NCBI RefSeq assembly: GCF_029836165.1
Contig: NZ_JAOEBG010000005.1
Location: 1-64,000, forward strand
Reading direction: 5' to 3'
Length of the DNA: 64,000 nt
Source: Pseudomonas sp. GD04091
GTDB lineage: Bacteria; Pseudomonadota; Gammaproteobacteria; Pseudomonadales; Pseudomonadaceae
The notes beneath the pieces were generated by a model that was not told the origin of the DNA, made no database searches, and was given only the letters and a program-made list of their open reading frames with translations. Positions 47,781 to 56,092 of the stretch are shown one piece after another. Position 1 is the first letter of the stretch; the number at the start of each line of letters is the position of its first letter. Made by a program: the position numbers and the translations under genes.

Positions 47781-49226
47781 ATGGACCTCGCTTCACGTCC
47801 CGACATGCCTGTGCCCGCCGATGCCGGCGCGGCGCGCAAGCCGTTCAACCTGCTGCGCTGGTATGCCTGGGTCAGCCTGGCCATCATCCTCTCGGTGGGC
47901 ATCGGCCTGGGGCTGATCTCCAGCCGGTTCATCATCGACGAGAGCGTTGAACGCGACGCGCTGCTCACTGCGCAGTTCATCACCTCCATCGCCGACGCCG
48001 AGGTCCGACATGTCTCGATTCCCAATGTACGGACCATGGGCGAGCTGCTCGACCCGCGCAACGACGACGCCGCGCCGGAAGTCACGCCGCAGGCGCGGCG
48101 CAAGGCCCGGGGCGAATTCCTCGACCATGTCGCCCACCTGCCGGACCTGCTCCTGGCCAACATCTACGCGCCTGACCGGACGGTGATCTGGTCGAGCAAT
48201 CCGGCGCTGATCGGCAAGTCGATCGAGTCCGACGAGGACCTGGACAAGGCGTTCGAATACAAGATGCGGGTCTCGGCCAGCTATCACGATTTCGAACAGG
48301 CGCGCAGCGAGCAGAAGTTCATCACGCCGCCCGAGCAGTTGTTCATCGAAAACTACATTCCGTTGTTCGATGCCGATGGCGAAAAGGTCACGGCGATGGT
48401 CGAGATCTACAAGGAACCCCATGACCTGATCACGCGCATCGAGCATGGCCTGATGCTGATCTGGCTGGCCATCGCCTTGGGCGCGGGGCTGGTCTATGTC
48501 GGGCTCTACGGCATCATGCGTCGCGCCGCGCGGTTGATGGCCGCGCAGCAGAAACGCCTGATTGGCAACGAAACCTTCGTGGCCCTGGGCGAGGTGTCGT
48601 CGGCGGTGGCCCACAGCCTGCGCAACCCGCTGGCCAGCATCCGCTCCAGCGCCGAACTGGCCCAGGCCTTCGATGAAGGGCCGGCGCAGAAGAACATCAG
48701 CGACATCATCAGCCAGGTCGATCGCATGTCGCAGTGGGTGCGCGAATTGCTGCAGTCACTGCGCCCGCTCAACGACGACACACGGCCGGTGGATGTTGCC
48801 CAGACCCTGCGCGAAAGCCTGCAGGCGTTCGCGCCGACGCTGGAGCGTGGCGGCATCCGTCTGGTGCTGGCGCAGTTGCCGGCGGTGAAGGTACTGGGGC
48901 AGCCGGAACTGATAGGGCAGATCTTCGACAGCCTGATCGCCAACGCCCTGGAGTCGATGGAGCCCGGTGGCGAGTTGCGCGTGGAGCTGGTGCGGCATGA
49001 CCGACGCAGCCTGACCTTGCGCTTGTCGGATACCGGCAAGGGCATGAGCGAGCAGCAGCAACGCATGGCGTTCCGCCCGTTCTTCACCACCAAACAGGGA
49101 GGTCTGGGGGTGGGGCTGATGCTGGTCAAGCGGATCATGGAGCGCTGCGGTGGCTCGGTACGGTTGAGCAGCCAGGAAGGCCTGGGGACCCGTGTGTTGC
49201 TGAGTTTTCGCGTGGCGAGATCTTGA
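47781..49226 (+). CDS. Sensor histidine kinase (tandem copy 1)
   Basis: Membrane sensor kinase of 481 residues. TM1 (about 30-48) and TM2 (about 220-240) flank a periplasmic region of about 170 residues containing RDALLTAQFITSIADAEVRH and RTMGELLDPR. The HisKA phospho-acceptor is in VAHSLRNPLASIRSSAEL. The HATPase domain has LIANALESMEPGG, LSDTGKGMSEQQQ and GGLGVGLMLVKRIM. It is closely similar along its whole length to the kinase at 49518-51011, including the periplasmic region, so the two arose by tandem duplication. The sigma-54 regulator downstream is the probable partner of both. A TATAAC -10-like hexamer lies at 47745-47750. Confidence 0.9.
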   Translation: MDLASRPDMPVPADAGAARKPFNLLRWYAWVSLAIILSVGIGLGLISSRFIIDESVERDALLTAQFITSIADAEVRHVSIPNVRTMGELLDPRNDDAAPEVTPQARRKARGEFLDHVAHLPDLLLANIYAPDRTVIWSSNPALIGKSIESDEDLDKAFEYKMRVSASYHDFEQARSEQKFITPPEQLFIENYIPLFDADGEKVTAMVEIYKEPHDLITRIEHGLMLIWLAIALGAGLVYVGLYGIMRRAARLMAAQQKRLIGNETFVALGEVSSAVAHSLRNPLASIRSSAELAQAFDEGPAQKNISDIISQVDRMSQWVRELLQSLRPLNDDTRPVDVAQTLRESLQAFAPTLERGGIRLVLAQLPAVKVLGQPELIGQIFDSLIANALESMEPGGELRVELVRHDRRSLTLRLSDTGKGMSEQQQRMAFRPFFTTKQGGLGVGLMLVKRIMERCGGSVRLSSQEGLGTRVLLSFRVARS

Positions 49227-49517
49227 TAATTTTTATAGAAATGATGTTTAACTAGTTGATTTTCAACGTTTTATTTCTTTTGGGTGAGTTTTACCCAAAT
49301 CTGGGGAATTTATCTATTTTTAGGATTAGATTGTTTTAATAACCTTTTGAAAAATAAAGAATTTTAATGATTTTATTTTTCTGGCTGAGTTTTTGCTAAA
49401 GCTTCTCTCAACCCAGGGGCGACGATCAACAGTCATGGTGGTGCCTGGTATTTCGCTACTGCGGGTAGCAACGGCGCGCTGGTGACGCTCACCGGCTTTC
49501 AGGCGGAAAACGAAGCG
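49227..49517 (+). promoter_or_regulatory. AT-rich spacer with inverted repeat and sigma-54 promoter
   Basis: The gap between the two kinases is far more AT-rich than the rest of the window, especially 49227-49400. It contains the inverted repeat TTTGGGT-N7-ACCCAAA at 49279-49299. At 49382-49397, TGGCTGAGTTTTTGCT carries GG and GC at the exact -24/-12 spacing of sigma-54 promoters. Transcription would begin near 49408, about 110 bases before the second kinase. The repeat, about 100 bases upstream, is a plausible enhancer site. No gene is seen in it. Confidence 0.65.
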
Positions 49518-51011
49518 ATGCAGACGCTCGACAACGAAGCCCCCGACAAAGCCGCCATCTCCGTCTCAGGGCTGGTTTCACCACCGCACGAATTCAACCT
49601 GCTGCGCTGGTTCTCGCTGGTCAGCCTGCTGATCATCGCGTCAGTGGCGGGTGGCCTGGGCTATGTGTCGACACGTTTCGTGGTACGTGACAGTGTCGAG
49701 CGCGACGCCATGCTCACTGCCCAGTTCATCCAGGCCATGGCCCAGGCCGAAGTACGTCATTCCCAGCTGCCGCCAGGCGTCACCATGGGGGAGTTGCTCG
49801 ACCCGCGACTGGATGAGCAGCATCTGCAGTTCACGCCGCAGTTGGCCCGCTCGACCCGAGTGGAGTTTCTCGATCATGTCGAGCACTTGCCCGACACCCT
49901 CCTGGCCAATGTCTATGCCCGGGATCGGACGGTAGTCTGGTCGACCAACCCGCAGCTGATCGGCAAGCGCATCGAGGGGGACGATGACCTCGAGCACGCG
50001 TTTCGCTCTCGCCAGCCGGTTTCGGCCAGCTATCACCAGGCCGACGAGGATCGGGATGAGCAGAAATTCCAGCGCAAGCCCAGGCTGCTGTTCATCGAGA
50101 ACTACATCCCTTTGTTCGACAGCCAGGGCGAGCAGGTGCTGAGCATGGTCGAGATCTACAAGGAGCCCCAGGACCTGGTGCGGCGCATTCAGCGCGGCTA
50201 TGTGCTGATATGGACCTCCACGCTGGCGGGCGGTGCGCTGATCTACTTCGGTCTGTTCTGGATCGTGCGGCGCGCCGCCAGCCTGCTGCACCATCAGCAG
50301 GACCGGCTGGTGGCCAGCGAGACCTACGTGGCCCTGGGCGAAATGTCCTCGGCGGTGGCCCACAGCCTGCGCAACCCGTTGGCCAACATCCGCTCCAGCG
50401 CCGAACTGGCCCAGGACATCGCCAGCCCGGCGGCGCAGAAGAACATCGGCGACATCATCACCCAGGTCGATCGCATGTCGCGCTGGGTCCGCGACCTGCT
50501 GGTGTCGCTGCGCCCGACCAGCGACGAAGCCGAAGCCGTCGACCTGGTGGCGGCCATCGAAGATGCGCGGCAGACCTTCGCCCCGCAGATCGAGCGCAAT
50601 GACGTGCGCTTCAGTCTCGAGGGGCCACGGACGCAGTGGGTGGCGAGCCAGCCGCTGCAGCTGACGCAGATTCTCAACAGCCTGTTCGCCAATGCGCTGG
50701 AGGCCATGCCCCGGGGTGGCGTGCTGCGGGCCGAGGTGCGCCAGCTCGATGGCCAGCAGGCCCAGTTGCAGCTCAGCGACTCCGGCAGCGGCATGAGCGA
50801 GCAGCAACGGCAGATGGTGTTCAAGCCATTCTTCACGACCAAGCAAGGCGGGCTGGGCGTCGGCCTGGCCCTGGTCAAACGGATCATGGAACGCTTTGGC
50901 GGCTCGGTCGAACTGAGCAGCCGCGAAGAGGAAGGAACCCGCGTCAGCCTGACTTTCAATATCGCAGCGGGAGGGGACCATGGAGCGCAGCATCCTGGTG
51001 GTCGAGGATGA
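49518..51011 (+). CDS. Sensor histidine kinase (tandem copy 2)
   Basis: Membrane kinase of 497 residues and paralogue of the preceding gene. TM1 (about 42-60) and TM2 (about 232-252) enclose a periplasmic sensor with RDAMLTAQFIQAMAQAEVRH and VTMGELLDPR. HisKA has VAHSLRNPLANIRSSAEL; HATPase has LFANALEAMPRGG, LSDSGSGMSEQQR and GGLGVGLALVKRIM. ATG 49518 is used; an in-frame GTG at 49482 would add 12 residues. It lies downstream of a sigma-54 promoter. Its 3' end overlaps the response regulator gene by 32 bases, so translation is coupled. The ligand is unknown, but the paralogues may sense related signals. Confidence 0.9.
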   Translation: MQTLDNEAPDKAAISVSGLVSPPHEFNLLRWFSLVSLLIIASVAGGLGYVSTRFVVRDSVERDAMLTAQFIQAMAQAEVRHSQLPPGVTMGELLDPRLDEQHLQFTPQLARSTRVEFLDHVEHLPDTLLANVYARDRTVVWSTNPQLIGKRIEGDDDLEHAFRSRQPVSASYHQADEDRDEQKFQRKPRLLFIENYIPLFDSQGEQVLSMVEIYKEPQDLVRRIQRGYVLIWTSTLAGGALIYFGLFWIVRRAASLLHHQQDRLVASETYVALGEMSSAVAHSLRNPLANIRSSAELAQDIASPAAQKNIGDIITQVDRMSRWVRDLLVSLRPTSDEAEAVDLVAAIEDARQTFAPQIERNDVRFSLEGPRTQWVASQPLQLTQILNSLFANALEAMPRGGVLRAEVRQLDGQQAQLQLSDSGSGMSEQQRQMVFKPFFTTKQGGLGVGLALVKRIMERFGGSVELSSREEEGTRVSLTFNIAAGGDHGAQHPGGRG

Positions 51012-52407
51012 TGAAATCCTCGCCGACAACATTCGCACCTACCTGAATCTCAAGGGTTTCGAGGTCACGGTGTGCCATAGCGCCGAGCTCGCGCTGGAGC
51101 AGATCAAGCGCGCCCAGCCCGATGCCGTGCTGACCGACAACTCGCTGCCTGGCATGAGTGGGCACGACCTGTTGCGCACCCTGGTGGCGCAGGCGCCGGA
51201 GCTGAAGGTAATCATGATGACCGGCTACGGCAACGTCGAGGACGCGGTGCTGGCCATGAAGGAAGGCGCCTTTCACTACCTGACCAAACCGGTGGTGCTG
51301 GCCGAACTCAAGTTGATGCTGGACAAGGCCCTGGCGGCAGAACGCATGGAGCGCACGCTGACCTTCTACCAGGAGCGCGAGGCGCAGAAGTCGGGGATGC
51401 AGGCGCTGATCGGCGAGTCGCCGGTGATGCTCGAGCTCAAGCACACGCTCAAGCAACTGCTTGACGCCGAGCGGCGCATGGCCAGCGATGACCTGCCGCC
51501 GGTGTTGATCGAGGGCGAGACCGGCACGGGCAAGGAGCTGGTGGCCCGCGCCCTGCACTTCGATGGCAGCCGGGCCAAGGGGCCGTTCATCGAGTTCAAC
51601 TGCGCGTCGATTCCGGCCAACCTGCTGGAGGCCGAGCTGTTCGGCCACGAGAAGGGGGCCTTCACCGACGCCAAGGAGCGCCGTGTCGGCCTGGTCGAGG
51701 CGGCCGATGGCGGCACCCTGTTTCTCGATGAGATCGGCGAGATGGACCTGGTGCTGCAGGCCAAGCTGCTCAAGCTGCTGGAGGACCGCAGCATTCGCCG
51801 CATCGGCGCGGTCAAGGAGCGCAAGGTGGATTTACGGGTGATCAGCGCCACCAACTGTAACCTCGAGCAGATGGTCCAGCAGGGTAAGTTCCGCCGCGAC
51901 CTGTTCTTCCGCCTGCGCATCATCGCGCTCAAGGTCCCGCGGCTGCATGCGCGCGGCCAGGATATCCTGCGCCTGGCCCGGCACTTCCTGGCCCATCATG
52001 GGCGCCGCTATGGCAAGCCTAACCTGCGTTTCTCCGCCGATGCCGAGGCCTTGATGCTGGGGTACGGCTGGCCAGGCAACGTGCGCGAGTTGCGCAACAT
52101 GCTGGAGCAGACCGTGCTGCTGGCGCCCGCCGAGGTGATCGGCGCGCATCAGTTCAACCTGTGCATGACGTTGGTGGATGAACCACTGGCGCAGCCTTCA
52201 CCCATTGCGGTTTTCGATGCGTATCGTCATGAGCCAGAGAATACCGGCAGCCTGCCGGACATGGAGCGCGACATGGTCTGCCGCACCCTCGATCGCACCG
52301 ACTGGAACGTCACCAAGTCGGCGCGGCTGCTGGGCTTGTCGCGGGACATGCTGCGCTACAAGATCGAAAAGCTGGGCTTGACCAGGCCGGACAAGCGGCA
52401 GTGGTGA
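50980..52407 (+). CDS. Sigma-54-dependent response regulator (NtrC family)
   Basis: Regulator of 475 residues: receiver (about 1-120, Asp53 in VLTDNSLPGMSG), AAA+ domain (about 145-385) and a Fis-type HTH at the end (WNVTKSARLLGLSRDMLRYK). Walker A is EGETGTGKELVARAL and Walker B is GTLFLDEIGEM. The sigma-54 contact loop reads GAFTDA at residues 226-231, not the usual GAFTGA. A GGGAGG site precedes ATG 50980, which is inside the end of the upstream kinase gene. It presumably receives phosphate from either of the two adjacent kinases and activates the sigma-54 promoter at 49382. Confidence 0.92.
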   Translation: MERSILVVEDDEILADNIRTYLNLKGFEVTVCHSAELALEQIKRAQPDAVLTDNSLPGMSGHDLLRTLVAQAPELKVIMMTGYGNVEDAVLAMKEGAFHYLTKPVVLAELKLMLDKALAAERMERTLTFYQEREAQKSGMQALIGESPVMLELKHTLKQLLDAERRMASDDLPPVLIEGETGTGKELVARALHFDGSRAKGPFIEFNCASIPANLLEAELFGHEKGAFTDAKERRVGLVEAADGGTLFLDEIGEMDLVLQAKLLKLLEDRSIRRIGAVKERKVDLRVISATNCNLEQMVQQGKFRRDLFFRLRIIALKVPRLHARGQDILRLARHFLAHHGRRYGKPNLRFSADAEALMLGYGWPGNVRELRNMLEQTVLLAPAEVIGAHQFNLCMTLVDEPLAQPSPIAVFDAYRHEPENTGSLPDMERDMVCRTLDRTDWNVTKSARLLGLSRDMLRYKIEKLGLTRPDKRQW

Positions 52408-52448
52408 GCCTGTCCGGGCGGGCCCCCGCTGGCGCAGGGCTTGCCAGG

Positions 52449-52748
52449 TCACGGTTTGCCGCTGGCGCCTGAATCGCCTCCCTCACGGCCCATTCCTTCC
52501 GAGCCGCTACCACCCATGCCGGGCAGATCGCGATCATCGTTCTGTTCCGCTGGCGGACTGTCCGGGTCGTTGCCCTTGATCCGTGGGTCGGTGTCCCGCG
52601 GCATGGGCTTTTCGATGGGGTTGAGCGTGCTGTCCACGCCCGGCTGCGGCGCCGGGTTATGTGGATCGTCGGGGTAGGTGGTACCGGTCCCGGCCGCCAG
52701 GGCCAGAGGAGAGGCGAGCAGAGCTGCAAGCAGTACGGCACGTTTCAT
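52449..52748 (-). CDS. Small secreted Pro/Gly/Asp-rich protein
   Basis: Exported protein of 99 residues. The signal MKRAVLLAALLASPLALAAG is followed by a low-complexity region rich in Pro, Asp, Gly and Ser (DDPHNPAPQPGVDS, DRDLPGMGGSGSEGMGR). It is likely disordered. The ATG at 52748 has AGGAG about 10 bases upstream and starts the signal; an upstream ATG does not. No cysteine is visible and I recognise no family beyond hypothetical proteins of pseudomonads. Confidence 0.72.
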   Translation of the reverse strand: MKRAVLLAALLASPLALAAGTGTTYPDDPHNPAPQPGVDSTLNPIEKPMPRDTDPRIKGNDPDSPPAEQNDDRDLPGMGGSGSEGMGREGGDSGASGKP

Positions 52749-52777
52749 GGGGCAGGCTCCTTTGCGATGAAAAGCGT

Positions 52778-52799
52778 CGGCCCTGCCTGAGCAGGGCCG
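52778..52799. terminator. Strong hairpin, likely gntT terminator
   Basis: CGGCCCTGC (52778-52786) pairs with GCAGGGCCG (52791-52799) in a perfect 9-bp stem. On the minus strand it is followed, after four bases, by TTTT. It sits 55 bases past the gntT stop and upstream of the small secreted gene. Confidence 0.65.
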
Positions 52800-52853
52800 C
52801 TCTTCATGTGTGGCATCTGACTGTCGCCAAGGTGCCATCACCCCGATCAACGG

Positions 52854-54206
52854 TCACACCACCAGCGACAGCAACATGATGAATATGATGCCGACCACCG
52901 AAAGAATGGTTTCCATCATGCTCCAGGTCTTGAAGGTTTCCGCCACGGTCATGTTGAAGTACTGCTTGACCAGCCAGAAGCCGGCGTCGTTGACGTGGGA
53001 CAGGATCAGCGAGCCGGCGCCGGTGGCCAGCACCAGCAGTTCGCGGTTCACCCCGGGTACCAGGTCGATCACCGGCGCGACGATACCGGCGCCGGTGATG
53101 GTGGCCACGGTGGCCGAGCCGGTGGCGATGCGGATCACCGCCGCCACCAGCCAGGCGAGCAGGATCGGCGAGATCTCCGCCTGTACCGCCATCTGCCCGA
53201 TCACGTTACCGACGCCGGTGTCCACCAGCATCTGCTTGAAGCCGCCGCCGGCACCGACGATCAGTACGATGGCGGCGGTGGGGGCCAGGCTCTGGTCGAG
53301 CATCTTCATGATCTGCTGGCGGTTGAAGCCACGCGCCGAACCGAAGGTGTAGAAGGCCAGCAGCAGGGCGGCGAGCAGGGCGGTGATCGGGTGGCCGATC
53401 AGGTCCATCCACTGGCGCACGATGTGCTCGGCGGGCAGCACCACGTCGGCGAAGGTCTTGAGCAGCATCAGCGCCACCGGCAGCAGCACGGTGACCAGGG
53501 TCACGGTGAAGCTCGGCAGGTTCTGCTGGTTCGATTCACGGGCGATCTGGTCCATCAGTTCCTGGGACGGGTTGCCCGGGATGTAGCGCGAGATGAAATT
53601 GCCGAACAGGGGGCCGGCGATGACCGCCGTCGGCAACGCCACCAACAGGCCGTAGAAGATGGTCTTGCCGATGTCGGCATGGAAAATGCCGATCGCCAGC
53701 AGCGGCCCCGGATGCGGCGGCACCAGGCCGTGCACCACCGACAGGCCGGCCAGCAGGGGGATGCCGATCTTCACCAGCGACACGCCGGAGCGGCGGGCGA
53801 CGATGAATACCAGCGGGATCAGCAGCACGAAACCGATCTCGAAGAACAGCGGGATCCCCACCAGGAAGGCGGCGAACATCATCGCCCAGTGCACCTTTTG
53901 CTTGCCGAAGGCGCGGATGAGGGTCTGGGCGATCTGGTCGGCGCCGCCGGAATCGGCCATCAGCTTGCCGAGCATGGTGCCCAGGGCCAGGACGATGCCG
54001 ACGAAGCCCAGCACACCGCCGAAACCGTCCTGGAACGATTTCATCACCTTGGCCACCGGCATGCCGGAGGTCAGGCCGAGGAAGCCTGCGGCCAGGGTGA
54101 GGGCGACGAAGGGGTGGACCTTGAAATGGGTGATCAGCAGGATGAGCCCGACGATGGTGACCAGTGCGTCGAGCAGCAGAAAGGTATCGGTAGCCAGTCC
54201 GAACAT
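52854..54206 (-). CDS. gntT: GntP family gluconate:H+ symporter
   Basis: Inner-membrane gluconate importer of 450 residues with about 12-14 hydrophobic segments. GntP family patterns are FLGLTSGMPVAKVMKSFQDG, VGIPLFFEIGFVLLIPLVF, GLVPPHPGPLLAIGIF and RIATGSATVATITGAGIVAP. It brings gluconate in for GntK. The ATG at 54206 is the natural start. The leader carries an AACAACAA motif matching the Crc/Hfq CA motif, and a palindromic operator lies 80 bases upstream. It is downstream of gntK on the same strand but has its own operator, so it may be expressed both with gntK and separately. Confidence 0.94.
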   Translation of the reverse strand: MFGLATDTFLLLDALVTIVGLILLITHFKVHPFVALTLAAGFLGLTSGMPVAKVMKSFQDGFGGVLGFVGIVLALGTMLGKLMADSGGADQIAQTLIRAFGKQKVHWAMMFAAFLVGIPLFFEIGFVLLIPLVFIVARRSGVSLVKIGIPLLAGLSVVHGLVPPHPGPLLAIGIFHADIGKTIFYGLLVALPTAVIAGPLFGNFISRYIPGNPSQELMDQIARESNQQNLPSFTVTLVTVLLPVALMLLKTFADVVLPAEHIVRQWMDLIGHPITALLAALLLAFYTFGSARGFNRQQIMKMLDQSLAPTAAIVLIVGAGGGFKQMLVDTGVGNVIGQMAVQAEISPILLAWLVAAVIRIATGSATVATITGAGIVAPVIDLVPGVNRELLVLATGAGSLILSHVNDAGFWLVKQYFNMTVAETFKTWSMMETILSVVGIIFIMLLSLVV

Positions 54207-54230
54207 GGTTCGTGAACCTCGGTCTTTTCG

Positions 54231-54245
54231 TTTCGTTGTTGTTTT
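54231..54245 (-). promoter_or_regulatory. Candidate Crc/Hfq CA motif in gntT leader
   Basis: On the minus strand the leader reads AAAACAACAACGAAA, containing AACAACAA (54236-54243), a full AANAANAA match. It is 30-37 bases before the gntT start codon. In Pseudomonas such motifs bind Hfq/Crc and block translation when preferred carbon sources are present. Confidence 0.5.
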
Positions 54246-54285
54246 GGTGTCGCGTGTCTTGCTTCACAAGCCGTCAGCGGCACGG

Positions 54286-54299
54286 AGACAGCGCTGTCT
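54286..54299. promoter_or_regulatory. GntR operator upstream of gntT
   Basis: AGACAGCGCTGTCT is a perfect 14-bp palindrome with a central CG-type core, the form used by LacI-family repressors. Nearly identical copies stand before gntK and gntR. Confidence 0.75.
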
Positions 54300-54324
54300 T
54301 TGGTGAGCCGGAAAAACCGCCGGG

Positions 54325-54864
54325 TCAGGCAGTCCGCGCCAGCGCCTGCTCACCGCAGGGCTTTAGCCACTGGTGCACATCCTCGGCCAGCAGCGTGAGC
54401 GGGCGGGTGGCGTCCAGCGCCAGGGTCAGGGGTTCTCCGTGCGGAGGCTCCAGTGCGGCGAACTGGCTGTCGATCAGACTGGCCGGCATGAAGTGACCGG
54501 GGCGGGCGAGCACACGTTTCTCGGCTTCCTGCGGGGTCAGCTCGAGGAACACGAAGCACAGCTCGGACACGGCCAGACGCAGGGTGTCGCGATAGCGGCG
54601 CTTGAGGGCCGAACAGGTGAGAATGGGGCGTTCGCCCGCGGCGAGGGTGGCCTGCAGCTCCTGGCCAAGCAGCACCAGCCAGCCGGCGCGGTCATCGTCG
54701 TCCAGGGGGACGCCGGCACTCATCTTGGCGATGTTCGCGGCAGGGTGGAAGGCATCGCCTTCGATCAGGCGGCCGCCGCTGCGCGCGGCAATGGCGGCAC
54801 CGACGCTGCTCTTGCCGCAGCCGGCCACGCCCATGACCACGATCGCGGACAGGGAAGGGTTCAT
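54325..54864 (-). CDS. gntK: Gluconokinase
   Basis: Cytoplasmic kinase of 179 residues converting gluconate and ATP to 6-phosphogluconate, feeding the Entner-Doudoroff and pentose-phosphate routes. The Walker A P-loop is VVMGVAGCGKSSVGAAIA, followed by LIEGDAFHPAANIAKMSAG, DDDRAGWL and LTCSALKRRYRDTLR, all typical of GntK. Length is normal. It is divergent from gntR across 208 bases, and an operator is placed 20 bases before its start codon. Repression by GntR in the absence of gluconate or 6-phosphogluconate is expected. Confidence 0.95.
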   Translation of the reverse strand: MNPSLSAIVVMGVAGCGKSSVGAAIAARSGGRLIEGDAFHPAANIAKMSAGVPLDDDDRAGWLVLLGQELQATLAAGERPILTCSALKRRYRDTLRLAVSELCFVFLELTPQEAEKRVLARPGHFMPASLIDSQFAALEPPHGEPLTLALDATRPLTLLAEDVHQWLKPCGEQALARTA

Positions 54865-54883
54865 CTGTACCTCCTGCTGGGTG

Positions 54884-54897
54884 AGATAGCGCTGTCT
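54884..54897. promoter_or_regulatory. GntR operator upstream of gntK
   Basis: AGATAGCGCTGTCT differs from the perfect palindrome at 54286 by one base. It is 20 bases upstream of the gntK start codon, where it would block the promoter or early transcription. Confidence 0.75.
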
Positions 54898-55013
54898 TGG
54901 CCGAGGCTGGCCAAACTCGACAACGCGACCCTCCCGGGTGTTATTGATCTTGTCTTTGGCAGTATGGACGCTGAACGCATGCCTGCTACCAAGATTGCAT
55001 TGCCTGCATCCAG

Positions 55014-55027
55014 AGACAGCGCTACCT
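55014..55027. promoter_or_regulatory. GntR operator upstream of gntR
   Basis: AGACAGCGCTACCT keeps the left half of the palindrome and most of the right, 46 bases before the gntR start. This suggests autoregulation of gntR. Confidence 0.65.
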
Positions 55028-55072
55028 TAGTGACCGTTCCCCATTCCTGCAAGCAGTAAAATTACAACACTC

Positions 55073-56092
55073 ATGTCTCGTACCGGCTCGCGCACCACTG
55101 GTCGTCCCACTCTGGCGGAAGTCGCCAGGCTTTCCGGGGTTTCCCCCATCACCGCCTCTCGCGCCCTGCGCGGGGTCAGCACGGTCGCGCCCGAACTGGT
55201 GGAAAAGGTCCTGGCGGCGGCGTCCAGCCTGGGGTATGTCGCCAACCCGGCGGCCCGCGCCCTGGCATCGGCGCGCAGTCAGTCGGTGGTGGTGCTGATT
55301 CCGTCGCTGTCCAACCAGCTGTTCATCGACACCCTCGAAGCGATCCATGAGGTGATGCGTCCGCGTGGGCTGGAGGTGCTGATCGGCAACTATCACTACG
55401 ATATCGCCGAGGAAGAGAACCTGATCCGCAACTACCTGGCCTATCAGCCCTGCGGGATGCTGCTCACCGGCTTCGAGCGCAGCGAAGGCTCGCGAAAGAT
55501 GCTGGCGGCCAGCCAGGTGCCCTGTGTGCACATGATGGAGCTGGGCGGGGAGACCGGTGCGTTGTCGGTAGGCTTCTCCCAGCATGAGGCCGGACGCGCC
55601 GCGGCGCGGCACCTGATCGAGCGGGGGCGTCGGCGCCTGGGTTTCATCGCGGCGCAGCTTGACCCGAGGGTGATGCAGCGTGCCGAGGGGTTCCGACAGG
55701 CGCTGGCCGAAGCCGGGCTGCAGGCGTCGGAACTGGAAGTGCTGGATCCGCAGCCATCGTCCATCGGTCTGGGCGGTGAACTGTTCAGTCGATTGCTGGC
55801 GCGGGCGCCGGATGTCGATGGCATCTTCTTCTGCAACGATGACCTGGCGCAGGGCGCGGTGCTGCAGGCCCTGCGCGAGGGGGTCGAAGTCCCACGGCAG
55901 GTGGCCATGGTCGGGTTCAACGACTTGCCGGGCTCGGCGCACATGGTGCCGCGCCTGACGTCCATTCGTACGCCGCGGGCGGCGGTTGGGCGCGGGGCGG
56001 CGCAGGCTTTGCTGGCGATGCTCGACGGCAAGCGGGTGGCTGAGGGGCAGCAGGACCTGGGGTTCGAGTTGATGGTGCGGGAGAGTTCCTGA
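55073..56092 (+). CDS. gntR: LacI family gluconate repressor GntR
   Basis: Transcription repressor of 339 residues. The LacI HTH (about 9-55) shows GRPTLAEVARLSGVSPITASRA, with hinge helix NPAARALASARS. The periplasmic-binding-protein-like effector domain (about 65-335) contains LIPSLSNQLFIDTLEAIHEV and VDGIFFCNDDLAQGAVLQAL. It is divergent from gntK and linked to gntT, and three matching palindromes mark its likely operators. The effector is expected to be gluconate or 6-phosphogluconate by family. Confidence 0.92.
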   Translation: MSRTGSRTTGRPTLAEVARLSGVSPITASRALRGVSTVAPELVEKVLAAASSLGYVANPAARALASARSQSVVVLIPSLSNQLFIDTLEAIHEVMRPRGLEVLIGNYHYDIAEEENLIRNYLAYQPCGMLLTGFERSEGSRKMLAASQVPCVHMMELGGETGALSVGFSQHEAGRAAARHLIERGRRRLGFIAAQLDPRVMQRAEGFRQALAEAGLQASELEVLDPQPSSIGLGGELFSRLLARAPDVDGIFFCNDDLAQGAVLQALREGVEVPRQVAMVGFNDLPGSAHMVPRLTSIRTPRAAVGRGAAQALLAMLDGKRVAEGQQDLGFELMVRESS

